From the NCBI RefSeq assembly GCF_015169395.1, contig NZ_CP063458.1:5580001-5644000 (forward strand): 64,000 bases of DNA. Reading direction: 5' to 3'. Below the pieces are notes generated by a model that saw only the letters and a program-made list of their open reading frames with translations, was not told where the DNA came from and did not search any database. Position 1 is the first letter of the stretch, and every line of letters starts with the position of its first letter. Shown piece after piece: positions 52,300-61,303 of this stretch. The stretch is from Humisphaera borealis (lineage in GTDB: Bacteria > Planctomycetota > Phycisphaerae > Tepidisphaerales > Tepidisphaeraceae). A program made the position numbers and the translations under genes.

Positions 52300-52432
52300 A
52301 CGGACCCCGACGAGAACGGCATCGAAGGGTTGCCAGAGTGTACCCCCGTCCGCGGCTTAACGGAAAACAAACCTGCAGATTATCGCGAAAAACCGCCGGA
52401 AGGTCGGCCGGGCGGGCTGCGTGTCCCCTCAT

Positions 52433-52459
52433 GCCCGGCCGTTCGGCGAACGGCCGGGC
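52433..52459. repeat. Perfect palindrome of 27 bases (GCCCGGCCGTTCG)
   Basis: A GCCCGGCCGTTCG arm meets its reverse complement around one central base. It lies in the 244-base gap between the ResB-CcsA gene and sulfatase 2, which are on the same strand. The rest of that gap has no coding signal. Confidence 0.8.
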
Positions 52460-52543
52460 TCTTGCGAAGCTTTATTGGACGCGGCCAAAGCCCGTCTATC
52501 CGAAGAAGCCTTGGCAGGTCACGGGCGGGTTGCCCGCGGACGA

Positions 52544-55500
52544 TTAACCCACGGTAGCAGCCGGGAGCTTGGGCGGTTTCGGCACGATATTCGCCGTTGG
52601 GATGGCGGCCTCTGCCGCATAGCTCCGCCAGAGCGACTTGGGCATCATGCCGCCGACGATGATTAGCCCCGACACCGCCCAGGACAGCAGCAATGCGAGC
52701 ACACCGCCGTCGATGAAGCCGTAGGCGTGCAGGCCGATGCCCATCAAGTTGGTGCCGAACCAGCTCCAGCCGGTGATGATGATGCCGACGACGCACAGCA
52801 CCATGAACCCGCGCTCCTTCACGATGCCGCCCCAGCGGGCGTGCAGGATGACGGCGTTCCAGAGGACGATGAGGATCGCGCCGTTCTCCTTCGGGTCCCA
52901 GCCCCAGAACCGTCCCCACGACTGATCGGCCCAGATCCCGCCGAGAATCGTCCCGACGAAGCTGGCGAACATCGCGAAGCAGACGATGCCGTAGCACATG
53001 CGGTAGAGCTCTTTGCGTAGGTTCGAGTCGAGCTCCTTGGTGAACAGACCGCGGATAATGAACACGATTGCGACAATGCCGGCGATAAAGGTGGCTGTGT
53101 ACCCTTTCGTGATGACAACCACGTGTGTCGCGAGCCACCAGTTGGTGTCTAGAACGGCCTGAAGCTGTGCCATGGTGTCGACGTCGCGGACATCGAGCGC
53201 GCCCGCGATCAGAGTCGTCGCGATGCCTAGGACGGCCGCCGTCAGGGCACTGACGCCATTGCGGAAGATCGCCTCGAGGATGAGGCAGATGAGCGCCGCG
53301 CCGAACCCGATGAAGACGGCGGACGAGTAGAGATTCGTGACGGGCGGGCGGCCCGAGATGTACATGCGGGCGATTAGGCCGTAGCTGTGAACGACGAGCG
53401 CGATGGAAAGCAGCACAATCGCCGACCGCCAGAGTGGCCGGGTGAAGCCGATCATCGATCCCAGCGACATGACGAGAACAGCAATATAGAACACCAAGGA
53501 CACCGTGAACGGGTCGAACCGGTTAAAGCCCATCTCAAAGCCGGCCTTCTGATGGCTGGCGGATTTCGGAGCCTGCGCCTGAACCGTGTTGATGTAGGAA
53601 GCCACGCTGGCATCGAAGCCGCTGACATCCTCGTTGCGCAACTGCCGCAACATGCCAAACCACGCGGTGGCCGATTCCATCTGCGTCGCGGGCATCTCGA
53701 CATTGTGGCCCAGCTCTGCCTCCCGCTCGGCGAGCGTCGCCTCGACCTCGTCGAAGTGGGCGACGATGTCGGCCTTGTCCGGCTCGTGCACCAGCACGTT
53801 ACGGACGTTGCCCAGCGTCGTGCGAAGCTGCCGCACGGTCACACGGGCCAGTGGCTGCCACTTCTGCCCGTCGGCCAGCGGGGCGATGAACAGCAGGTTG
53901 TCGGTGGCGCCACCTTCCGAGCCGAGGTAGTTCACCGTCCGGTCCAACTGCCGCAGCAACTGGTTGCCGAAGATCGCCTTGTGCTGGGCTTCGGACCGCA
54001 CGTCCGGCGAGACGAACACACCGGCCCGCAGCGCCGCGACCAGAAGTTCCACGCCTTTGCGTTCGTCGGCCAGGACGTCGTTGAGCACCGACTGTTCTGT
54101 CGCGTTCACCAGCCGGATGTAGCGCGAAATGTGCTGGTACAGCTTCACCACCGCCTGCTGGTACGGATCGCGCTGCTTGTCGGCGACCTTGCGGACCTGC
54201 GTGACCTGCTCCTGGAACTTGGACATGTTCCCGGGCTTGCCGGCGATGTCTTCCCAACTGAACAGCTTCTCTTCGGTCTTCAGACCGAGCAGGCTCTTGA
54301 CCTCGGGGTGGTCGATGCGGAAGACCTTGTACGTGTCCGATCGCGCGTTGCCGGCGAGCGTGTCGGCAAACCACTCGACGGCTTCGATCTTCGTCGCGCC
54401 CATCCCCATGAAGCCGCCGTCGTCGAGCTTGATCGACTCGCGGCCGCTGAGGATCTTCAGGTTGCCGCGGGCGACCGAGTCGATCGGCATCACGCGCCCG
54501 TCGAACGACACCGGAACCTCGGCGAACGCCGTCAGGTTCATGCGGTTCGCGGGGGTCTGCTTGGACTTGTAGTCGCCCTGGAAGGCGTGACCGATGACAT
54601 ACCATGCGGCGAAAACGGCAAGACCGATGGGGAGCCATTTGGAAGCCTGCGGCCAGCTGCCAACGGGTGCAAGCGAGTAGCCGCCATCAGGCGATTTGTT
54701 GCCTTTGCCGCGCTTGGGCTCCTTCGGAGGAGCGGGGGGCAGTGCGAAACCTGGCGGCGGTGCCTTGCTGCGCTTTCCAAGGAACCCGACAAGGTGAATG
54801 CCGAAGTGAATCAGCATGCCCAGGGCGCCCAGCCCGCAGGCGATGTACGGCATCAACCAGCCGGGGTTCTTCACCACCTGCAGAATGGTCGTCTTGTCGC
54901 CGCGGAAGCTCGCCTGGAAGAACGTCTCGCCGGCGTAACGCAGCGGCTCGTTCATCTTGATCGTGACTTCACGCGACACGCCCTTGGCCGGGTCGAGCAG
55001 TGTCACCTGGCTGGCGAAGTTCCGCGCCATCGCGGTGCCTTCGAACTTGTCGTGCGTGAACTTGTGCAGGTGAATCGCGAACGGGCGGAAGCCGCGTTCG
55101 AATCGCAACTGCATCTGGTAGGTCTTGCCGCCAGCCTCGACCGCCTGCGGCTCATTCAGCTTCGACAGCATGCCATCGGCCCAGACCGGCAGCGTGACGA
55201 GATAGGTGCCCAGCGCGTTGCCGCCTTTTTCCACCGGCGTCACGAACGCCGCCGACACGTCCACCTCGTTGGGGTCGATGCCGTTCACCCTCGGCTTGCC
55301 GATGATGCCCAGGTTTTTCCCCGCGCCGGCCGTCGCGAGCATGTTGCCCTGCGCCTGCGGCTGCTGAGGTCCGAGCGCTTCGGAGTTCCAGTGAAACCGG
55401 TCGATGCGGATATCAAACGGGAGCCGCGGGTCCTGAATGACGCCGCCCTTGGCCAGGCGTTCGCCGCCGATGACGACATGCTTATCGACCTTCGGGTCGG

Positions 55501-56110
55501 AGGTATCGACCACCGCCAGTTCGACCGCGCGAATGTCCTGCACCCAGTTGGCGGCCTGCCCCTCGGTGATGGGCATCTGCCCTTCCTTGGCGAGGTATCC
55601 GGTGACGCCTTCGCCCAGCAGCAGCAGGATGAGCGAGAAGTGGATGATGATGACGCCGGCCCGCTTCTTGTGGAGCAGGCAGGTGAGCACGAGCACGCCA
55701 AGGCCGACCAGCGACGCAAGCGTGATGTTCAGCGCGTTGGGGTTGTTCTGCGTGAGATAGACGACCGGGATCGAGACGGCCAGCAGTGGCACCAGCAGTA
55801 GGTCGCCGCGAACGAACTTGAACCGCATCGCGTGGGCGCAGAGCAGGTTGATCAGGATCGCGACAATGATCGTGTATCCGCCGGGGAACATGATCGTCCC
55901 GGGGATCTTGGCCGGGTCGGCGAAGGGGATCAGGTGCTTAATGGGGATGAACGCAACCCAGCAGCGGAAGTAGTCGCGAACCACCTGCCAGATGCCGTCT
56001 TCACGCTGCGCCAGGGTGCCCGCGAACACCAGCACGATCGCCAGGCTCAAAAGCACGACGGTGATCTTGAGGGAGGCGAGCGCGGTGGCGATGGACTTCA
56101 AAACCTTCAA
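52544..56110 (-). CDS. Fused ResB-CcsA cytochrome c maturation protein
   Basis: This 1188-residue membrane protein joins both halves of the system II haem delivery complex. The N-terminal half is ResB-like, with several membrane helices (SLKITVVLLSLAIVLVFAGTLAQ, IIIHFSLILLLLGEGVTGY) and a large periplasmic domain. A poorly conserved central part of about 350 residues follows. The C-terminal third is CcsA-like: LATHVVVITKGY (His), the WWD-type haem motif WGRFWGWDPKENGA, HARWGG, and GTNLMGIGLHAYGF (His). It would export and attach haem for the c-type cytochromes predicted nearby. Fusions of this kind are known in some bacteria. Confidence 0.92.
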   Translation of the reverse strand: MKVLKSIATALASLKITVVLLSLAIVLVFAGTLAQREDGIWQVVRDYFRCWVAFIPIKHLIPFADPAKIPGTIMFPGGYTIIVAILINLLCAHAMRFKFVRGDLLLVPLLAVSIPVVYLTQNNPNALNITLASLVGLGVLVLTCLLHKKRAGVIIIHFSLILLLLGEGVTGYLAKEGQMPITEGQAANWVQDIRAVELAVVDTSDPKVDKHVVIGGERLAKGGVIQDPRLPFDIRIDRFHWNSEALGPQQPQAQGNMLATAGAGKNLGIIGKPRVNGIDPNEVDVSAAFVTPVEKGGNALGTYLVTLPVWADGMLSKLNEPQAVEAGGKTYQMQLRFERGFRPFAIHLHKFTHDKFEGTAMARNFASQVTLLDPAKGVSREVTIKMNEPLRYAGETFFQASFRGDKTTILQVVKNPGWLMPYIACGLGALGMLIHFGIHLVGFLGKRSKAPPPGFALPPAPPKEPKRGKGNKSPDGGYSLAPVGSWPQASKWLPIGLAVFAAWYVIGHAFQGDYKSKQTPANRMNLTAFAEVPVSFDGRVMPIDSVARGNLKILSGRESIKLDDGGFMGMGATKIEAVEWFADTLAGNARSDTYKVFRIDHPEVKSLLGLKTEEKLFSWEDIAGKPGNMSKFQEQVTQVRKVADKQRDPYQQAVVKLYQHISRYIRLVNATEQSVLNDVLADERKGVELLVAALRAGVFVSPDVRSEAQHKAIFGNQLLRQLDRTVNYLGSEGGATDNLLFIAPLADGQKWQPLARVTVRQLRTTLGNVRNVLVHEPDKADIVAHFDEVEATLAEREAELGHNVEMPATQMESATAWFGMLRQLRNEDVSGFDASVASYINTVQAQAPKSASHQKAGFEMGFNRFDPFTVSLVFYIAVLVMSLGSMIGFTRPLWRSAIVLLSIALVVHSYGLIARMYISGRPPVTNLYSSAVFIGFGAALICLILEAIFRNGVSALTAAVLGIATTLIAGALDVRDVDTMAQLQAVLDTNWWLATHVVVITKGYTATFIAGIVAIVFIIRGLFTKELDSNLRKELYRMCYGIVCFAMFASFVGTILGGIWADQSWGRFWGWDPKENGAILIVLWNAVILHARWGGIVKERGFMVLCVVGIIITGWSWFGTNLMGIGLHAYGFIDGGVLALLLSWAVSGLIIVGGMMPKSLWRSYAAEAAIPTANIVPKPPKLPAATVG

Positions 56111-56147
56111 CGGTGTTTCCTCTTCTTGCGAACGGGAATCAAAAACT

Positions 56148-56411
56148 CACCACGGAGGCACTGAGACACGGAGGGCAGCCTGGGGAATGACACACATCTG
56201 TCATCCTGAGGTACTCCGAAGGACCTGGTAACGAAGGCCGAAGCACGATTCGAACGCCGTCACGCCCTCGCCGGCCGAGCGGTCAACGAACATTGTTTCG
56301 GCTTCGATACAAGGTCCTTCGGAGTACCTCAGCATGACAATTGAGAGCAGGTTCGCGAACGTCACATTGTTCGCCAGGTTAGCCTCCGTGTCTCCGTGCC
56401 TCCGTGGTGAT
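56148..56411. repeat. Nested palindrome of two dispersed repeat families (about 264 bases)
   Basis: The outer arms (56148-56175 and 56384-56411) are inverted copies of the CCTCCGTG repeat also found at 34092. The inner arms (56200-56227 and 56313-56340) pair at 27 of 28 positions and contain GAGGTACTCCGAAGGACCT. The middle has further weak pairing. It lies between the exported two-lobed protein's stop and the ResB-CcsA start. Confidence 0.9.
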
Positions 56412-56426
56412 CCCTCTTCTACAGTC

Positions 56427-57626
56427 TTATTTTCCAAACTCGACCGATTTCAGAAACTGATTGAACGCGTCCTTCTGGGCGGCCACCAGGCCGGCGTCGC
56501 CGATGATTTTGAAGAAATAGACGTCCGGGCCGCGCTCGCCGAGCGTAATGAACATCCGCTTGGTCGGTTCCTTGTCGTTCGGGCCGACGAACTCGAAGAG
56601 GTACGCTTCCTTCCCCGAGATCGTTACCTTGGGGATCTCTTTCTCGTTGATCTCGGCGATCGGCTGCGCACCCACCTGAGCCCGCCAGCGGTTCACATTC
56701 GCCAGCAGTGGCCCGATGTTGCCTGCGCCCAGCTTTAATACGGACACCTCGGCCTGTTTTTCACCGTCTTTCACGAAAAACGTCATGACGCGCATCATTC
56801 GTGGCGTCTTGTCTTCCGTCCAACCCTTGGGGGCGACGTACTTGGTGACCTTCTCGCCTTCGTCGGCCAGCAGGGTTGGCAGGGTCAGATTCGCGTTTTG
56901 CGTGATCGCCTGCACGGCCGAGAGGGCAGGGGCGGCGATCAATGCCGCAAGGCCGTCCATCGTCCCCGGCACGCGGCTCTGGGGCGCGCCGAAGCGGACC
57001 GACTTGATAAACAGATCGAAGTTCTCCTTCTGTGCCGCGACCTGATCGTCCGGCCCTTTGAGCTTGAAGAACCAGATCTGCCGGCCGCGATCGACCATTG
57101 CGGCGAGGGTGCGGAGCTTCGGCCCGCCGGGCGTCGGCCCGGGGCCGGCCAGGTCGACGACCTGACCCGGCGTTCCGCCGAAATCCTGCGTGCGGACGAG
57201 CGACTTCAGCTGCTCGGCCGACGAATGGGTCATTCCCACTTCGCCTTCCCAGCGGTTGATGTTCTCCAGCAGGGGCTGCGGCGGACCCAGTGGGATGACA
57301 GTCAGCACCAGTTCCGGGTTCTTTTCCGAGACCGAAATCGTCGCAAATCGCATCGTCGACCCGCCGGGCACCTGCTTCCAGCCCGATGGCAGGGCCCAAG
57401 TGGGCGCGTTGGGGTCGGCGGCGGGCTTGTCGGCGACGGCGGGTACCACCGAAGACGCCAGCGCCGGCTGCGGAGCGGCGGCCGTATCGGCCTTGGGCGC
57501 GTCGTAAGCCCTGATGTCTTCATGCTCTTTGCAACCCAGCCCGGCCAACATCGACACAGAAACGGCCGATGCCAGGATCGCGGGGCGAACGGCGGCGAGA
57601 GCGCGAGCGGTAGCAAATCTATGCAT
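56427..57626 (-). CDS. Exported two-lobed protein with internal duplication
   Basis: The start at 57626 (MHRFATARALAA) gives 399 residues and a signal peptide. An imperfect lipobox (LAGLGC, Cys32) suggests a lipoprotein. An Ala/Pro-rich spacer follows, then two homologous halves. Each runs from WxxPSGWK or PKGWTED-type starts, through VTVIPLG...LLENINRW and VSVLKLG...LLANVNRW, to AAQKENFDLFIKSVRFG and AAQKDAFNQFLKSVEFGK. So the gene arose by duplication. The function is unknown. It lies upstream of ResB-CcsA on the same strand. Confidence 0.8.
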   Translation of the reverse strand: MHRFATARALAAVRPAILASAVSVSMLAGLGCKEHEDIRAYDAPKADTAAAPQPALASSVVPAVADKPAADPNAPTWALPSGWKQVPGGSTMRFATISVSEKNPELVLTVIPLGPPQPLLENINRWEGEVGMTHSSAEQLKSLVRTQDFGGTPGQVVDLAGPGPTPGGPKLRTLAAMVDRGRQIWFFKLKGPDDQVAAQKENFDLFIKSVRFGAPQSRVPGTMDGLAALIAAPALSAVQAITQNANLTLPTLLADEGEKVTKYVAPKGWTEDKTPRMMRVMTFFVKDGEKQAEVSVLKLGAGNIGPLLANVNRWRAQVGAQPIAEINEKEIPKVTISGKEAYLFEFVGPNDKEPTKRMFITLGERGPDVYFFKIIGDAGLVAAQKDAFNQFLKSVEFGK

Positions 57627-57797
57627 AGGTTGGTTCCGTAAACGCGGATCAGGGTCCCGAGCAGCCCGTTGGTCGCCCGGTGTCCTGATGATAGTCGCCG
57701 ACGGGGGGTTTGTTATGTCGGTCGGGTGGATGATGAATCGAATTTCCGGACTTCGAGGCGTCCGGCGGCTCCCCAAGACGCGTGGCACACTTGTTGG

Positions 57798-57814
57798 GCA
57801 GGCGTCCCGCCTGC
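57798..57814. repeat. Short palindrome GCAGGCG-TCC-CGCCTGC
   Basis: A 7-base-arm hairpin sits between the zinc-ribbon membrane protein and the two-lobed protein gene. It resembles other small palindromes in this window (13562, 11584). Confidence 0.7.
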
Positions 57815-57848
57815 AATGCAGCCGGGACGACTGCACCACAACGGCCCT

Positions 57849-59159
57849 TTAGACCGCGTTCGCGTTGCGGGTTCGGGCGGCCTCTTCCCGCTCGCGCTGC
57901 CTGCGGCGGCGTTCTGCCTGGCGCTCCTCTTCGTGCAGTTCCCACGCCCAGTTGAACTCCGTGTGATGGACGCGCTGCAACCGGCCGAGCCGCCAGCACA
58001 CGCCGTGCGCGAGATACACACAGATGCACAGCAGCGGCATGGCAATCAGACCGCGGGCGAGCAGGCCGGCGGTGAAGTTGCCGATCTTCGACCCGCCGAT
58101 GAGGGGATCGATGTAGTTCACCCCCAGCGCCGTCCAGAGGTAGAGCGGCACAAGCGGAACGGTGATCAGCGCCAGCCGCCAGTAGGCCCAGCCGCAAACC
58201 CGAATGACGCGGAGAACACGATCGGGTCGGAGGTTCGCCAGCGTATTGCTTCCGCAGGCGCATAGCAGAAGGGCCGGGAAGACCAGTCCGCCGAACATCA
58301 GTCCCCCTGACAGCAGGATCCGGCGGGATTCATCGCTGTCGGCCAGCCGCAGGAGCAATGTCATTGGCAGGTAAGCCAGCGTGTATGCGACGATCGCCCT
58401 GAGCAGGGGGGCAAAAACGTCCTCAGAGAACGAGCCGTTACGGAGGGGTCGCGGCAGATCGTCGCGCTGTTCTTCTCCGGTGTCGAAGATCGTGTTCGCG
58501 TAGTGCGCCAGGACGAGCCAGAAGAGTAGGTTGAATGGCCAGGCGGGGATATCGATGCCGCCCGCCTTCTGGAGAACCGCCAGAAAATACCGAACGAAGA
58601 AGTCGACAATCGTCGCGCACAGGTGTGCGAACCAGATCACCACCATGACGAACGCATTGCCCGGCGTGAACAGTTCCATCCAGACGGAGGTGCGCGGGGC
58701 GAAGCTCGTCTTCCCCGGCGTCGCATAGCCGACCGTCGGCGGGCCAGACCTGCCGAGCGGGCCGAGGGGGACGGCCGGGATCGGTGCTTCACGCCGAATC
58801 TCAAGGGGATCGAGGCGTTCGCCGGTCTCGGGGTCGTAGCGCGGTGCCGGCCGCGACGGCGGCGGGGCGATCGGGGCCAGGTCGATCGCCTCCGGAAGCG
58901 TGCGGTTGTCGATCTCTTCGCCAGCGTCATCGACCCGCCGTCGGCCGAAGGACCGGACCAGACCCGCAAGCCGGTCGGCCTCCTCCCGTTCAACGACCGG
59001 TTGGACCGCGTGTGTACCGTCGGGGCGGAGATTGGGCAGATCAGACAGCAGCGGCACGGACGCCAGCCAGCCACAGGTGGGACATTGGATCTCGCCGCCG
59101 GCGAGGTCGGACGGAACGGACAGTTCCTCGCGGCAGTTGTTGCAGGGGAAAGTGATCAA
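57849..59159 (-). CDS. Zinc-ribbon multi-pass membrane protein (DUF4013-like)
   Basis: This 436-residue protein has an N-terminal zinc ribbon (CNNC at residues 6-9, CPTC at 26-29), then a Pro-rich acidic linker of about 120 residues. Five or six membrane helices follow (FVMVVIWFAHLCATIVDFF, WPFNLLFWLVLAHYANTIF, IVAYTLAYLPMTLLLRL, GLVFPALLLCACGSNTLANL, WRLALITVPLVPLYLW, LIAMPLLCICVYLAHGVCW). The C-terminus is Arg/Glu-rich and charged. It resembles DUF4013 proteins in layout. The function is unknown. Confidence 0.82.
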   Translation of the reverse strand: MITFPCNNCREELSVPSDLAGGEIQCPTCGWLASVPLLSDLPNLRPDGTHAVQPVVEREEADRLAGLVRSFGRRRVDDAGEEIDNRTLPEAIDLAPIAPPPSRPAPRYDPETGERLDPLEIRREAPIPAVPLGPLGRSGPPTVGYATPGKTSFAPRTSVWMELFTPGNAFVMVVIWFAHLCATIVDFFVRYFLAVLQKAGGIDIPAWPFNLLFWLVLAHYANTIFDTGEEQRDDLPRPLRNGSFSEDVFAPLLRAIVAYTLAYLPMTLLLRLADSDESRRILLSGGLMFGGLVFPALLLCACGSNTLANLRPDRVLRVIRVCGWAYWRLALITVPLVPLYLWTALGVNYIDPLIGGSKIGNFTAGLLARGLIAMPLLCICVYLAHGVCWRLGRLQRVHHTEFNWAWELHEEERQAERRRRQREREEAARTRNANAV

Positions 59160-59271
59160 GTGGGTGAGATTGTAACGTCAGATGGTACGACGCTCGGCGC
59201 TGATTCATCTTCTTCTGGTCGAAGTTCGGCGTTCGGTGTTCAGCAAACCGATGCTGAAACGTCCAGATAGG

Positions 59272-59308
59272 AACATCGAACATCGAACGCCCAACATCGA
59301 ACATCGAA
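59272..59308. repeat. Two 16-base copies of AACATCGAACATCGAA
   Basis: The unit occurs at 59272-59287 and 59293-59308, five bases apart. It is internally repetitive (ACATCGA twice). It lies between the zinc-ribbon gene and the terminator at 59350. Confidence 0.85.
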
Positions 59309-59346
59309 TCAGTGGAAGTTTGTCTTGTGTCGGCGTGCACCTCACC

Positions 59347-59393
59347 AAAACCAGAAGGCCCACGAAGTGACTCGCGACGTCACCGCGTGGGCC
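59347..59393 (-). terminator. Strong minus-strand intrinsic terminator
   Basis: On the minus strand GGCCCACGCGGTGAC (59393-59379) pairs with GTCACTTCGTGGGCC (59371-59357) around a seven-base loop, with one mismatch. It is followed by TTCTGGTTTT (59356-59347). This is a classical Rho-independent terminator for a transcript that comes from the right. Confidence 0.82.
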
Positions 59394-60170
59394 TGGCTCC
59401 GGGTTACCGTTCGATGCGGCTTCCCGATGTCGGCGGCTTCCGCCGCCTGTTCTGGTCTCGGACCGGTTCTACTGGCAACCTGCTCCCGGCCTGGCACTCG
59501 CCCCGGTCCGCTCGGCCGGGTCGGCGTCGTGAGACGACGACCCGACGGACGGTATGACCGCGACTGTTTCCGCCGCGGCCGCTCACCCAACGGGGTGGCG
59601 TGGCGATGTGCCGTACTGGACGGCCGTGGGATTTCGCGTGCGGCACGCGCTGGGGCGATAGAAGCCTGTTCGGTTTGACCCGTCGAGGCAGCACACCGCC
59701 TTAACACGCCCGCCGGAAGAGTTACTTCCGTTCCCGGACCCATTCCTAGGATCAGGCGTCATTCACCGGCCGTTACCAGCCGGCTGCGACACCCTGGGCC
59801 CGACGCCCGCTCGACGGAGGGATTTCCCCTCGCGGGAGCTGAAGCGCCACTGGCGGCGACGTTAACCCGGATTGCCACTAAGAGCCTTTTAAAGCCCATC
59901 AGTTACGGGTAGCCAAGGGGGCCGTGATGGCACGTTCCGCACGACAGCTTTCGCCGCCGCGCGTTGTTGCCACAAGGGCCCCTCACGTCGCAGGCCGCCG
60001 ACTCCCGCCCTGCCCGCACTCGGTTGCTTCGCAGGGTCTTCCGCGTAGGGGAAGCCGGACTTGGTATTTGGGAGCGTTCTCCGATTTCGCCGGTCGCTTT
60101 CGCGTCCGACGACGAAGGGAAATATACGCGCGGCAGTCTCATCCGGCCTAAAGAAACCGCTCACACGAAA
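59394..60170 (-). ncRNA. Possible structured non-coding RNA, unknown class
   Basis: About 780 bases with no convincing protein-coding frame lie upstream of a strong minus-strand terminator. Small stems are visible, such as CGGAAG-TAACT-CTTCCG and CCGGC-TGGTAAC-GGCCGG. A possible promoter sits near 60175-60205 on the minus strand (CTGAAC, 17 bases, TAAGTA). I compared it by eye with the conserved cores of RNase P RNA, tmRNA and SRP RNA and saw no match. The frames present are Arg/Pro/Ser-rich with no family. It might be an unknown RNA, an untranslated region, or a decayed gene. Confidence 0.35.
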
Positions 60171-60299
60171 TTTACTTATCCACCGGTTGTTGCAAGTTCA
60201 GAAAAGGCGTTGATTTGAGCGGTGGAGAACGCGGTGGAGAAGCCGTCCGAGTCGGCGAGAGAACCGTAAAACATCGTCGTAGACGCCTCTGGAATCTCA

Positions 60300-60479
60300 T
60301 CACACTTGATGCAGCTGCCGCCCGCAACGCCCGCAGTAGCACGCGAAATGGGGATGGTCGATCGCGCACGCCTCGCACCGTCGATCCGCGGTGCGCATCC
60401 TGAATCGCCGTTGCTGGTGGATCGAGCGAATCGCGATGCACGCAACCAAGCCGTAGAAGACAACAAGGAAAAACGTCAT
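60300..60479 (-). CDS. 59-residue membrane-anchored zinc-ribbon protein
   Basis: A short gene starts at 60479 with a TGGAG ribosome-binding site seven bases upstream. The predicted protein opens with one hydrophobic segment (FFLVVFYGLVACIAI) and a basic stretch. It ends with two Cys pairs, CEAC (residues 35-38) and CGRC (49-52), plus His42 and His44. The Cys-pair spacing and the final GRQL resemble small zinc ribbons. No neighbour indicates its role. Confidence 0.65.
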   Translation of the reverse strand: MTFFLVVFYGLVACIAIRSIHQQRRFRMRTADRRCEACAIDHPHFACYCGRCGRQLHQV

Positions 60480-60639
60480 GGCATGCTCCAGGCGGGGCGG
60501 AGGGGCCCGCGCTCCCGGAGATCATAGCCGACGTGAATTGCAGAAAATTCTACGCACAGTCCGAATCTTATGGGTAAGATACGGAGCGGATCGATATCAC
60601 CCCGCCCTGCGGTTTTGGGGCACTTTGGGAGTCCCACCT

Positions 60640-61089
60640 ATGCGATTGCACCCCGTCATCATGGCATTTGGTTCGTTGGCCGTGCTCGCTTTCGCCTCGG
60701 AGAGTCGGGCGCAGAACTTCTTCGGCGGGAATAACACCGCGTTCGATCCCGAGATCAGCATTGTCGAAAGCGGCGCGAATCTGGACGTACAGGCGACCGT
60801 CTCCCACGACCGCAAGTACGTCACGATGACCATGCGTCCGCAGCTGGCCACGCTGATCGCGCTGCGAGAGTTCACCTTCCAGGGCCCCGGCGGGATCGTG
60901 GGGCAGAACGGCAACAACGCCAACATCAACAACGGCCGCGACCGCAGCGGCCGACCGCTGCCGGCGATGGCCCGCCCGGCGGTGGCAACGCCGGTCCTGC
61001 TCCGCGAAGGTATGTACCGCGTGGACACCGCTGTCCCGACGCCCGTCGCCAAGCCAGAAGAAAAGCCGGCGACTCGACCGGCTAAGTAA
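60640..61089 (+). CDS. Small secreted protein similar to a secretin C-terminal segment
   Basis: The start at 60640 (MRLHPVIMAFG) opens a signal peptide ending near SRAQNF, giving 149 residues. The middle, DVQATVSHDRKYVTMTMRPQL, resembles the segment found near the end of secretin-like proteins in Planctomycetota, which normally are several hundred residues long. The C-terminus is Pro/Ala-rich. It may be a stand-alone derivative of that module, or a periplasmic protein of unknown role. Confidence 0.7.
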   Translation: MRLHPVIMAFGSLAVLAFASESRAQNFFGGNNTAFDPEISIVESGANLDVQATVSHDRKYVTMTMRPQLATLIALREFTFQGPGGIVGQNGNNANINNGRDRSGRPLPAMARPAVATPVLLREGMYRVDTAVPTPVAKPEEKPATRPAK

Positions 61090-61166
61090 GGCGAGTCACG
61101 GAGCATGAGCCGTGCGGCGTTGCTTAAACGACCCGCTTGATCGGCCGATAAAACCTGAAGAGATTG

Positions 61167-61194
61167 GAGGCGGCGTAACCCGTTACGCCGCCTC
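61167..61194. terminator. Hairpin terminator after the small secreted protein
   Basis: A perfect 13-base stem GAGGCGGCGTAAC/GTTACGCCGCCTC closes a two-base CC loop. It is followed by TATCATTT, a weak U-rich tail. It sits 78 bases after the stop codon and 110 bases before the next gene. Confidence 0.78.
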
Positions 61195-61303
61195 TATCAT
61201 TTGGCGAAGTGCGTGCCGCCCATCGGACCTGAACTCGGCGCACGCCGTTGAAGAGTGCACCTGCGGTGCGACCGCTAAACGTTAACCTCGGACCCAACCC
61301 GCG

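Noticed and set aside
59889-60164. Minus-strand frames with a CGTCHHG-like haem motif (59903-60142) and a 91-residue frame.
   Set aside because: Both lie in the unexplained region, are Arg/Pro-rich and overlap each other in different frames. A CxxCH can arise by chance, and no other cytochrome signature or signal peptide is present.
59394-60170. RNase P RNA, tmRNA or SRP RNA.
   Set aside because: The conserved core motifs of these RNAs (for example GAGGAAAGTCC for RNase P, the tRNA-like ends of tmRNA, the SRP tetraloop helix) are not visible on either strand.
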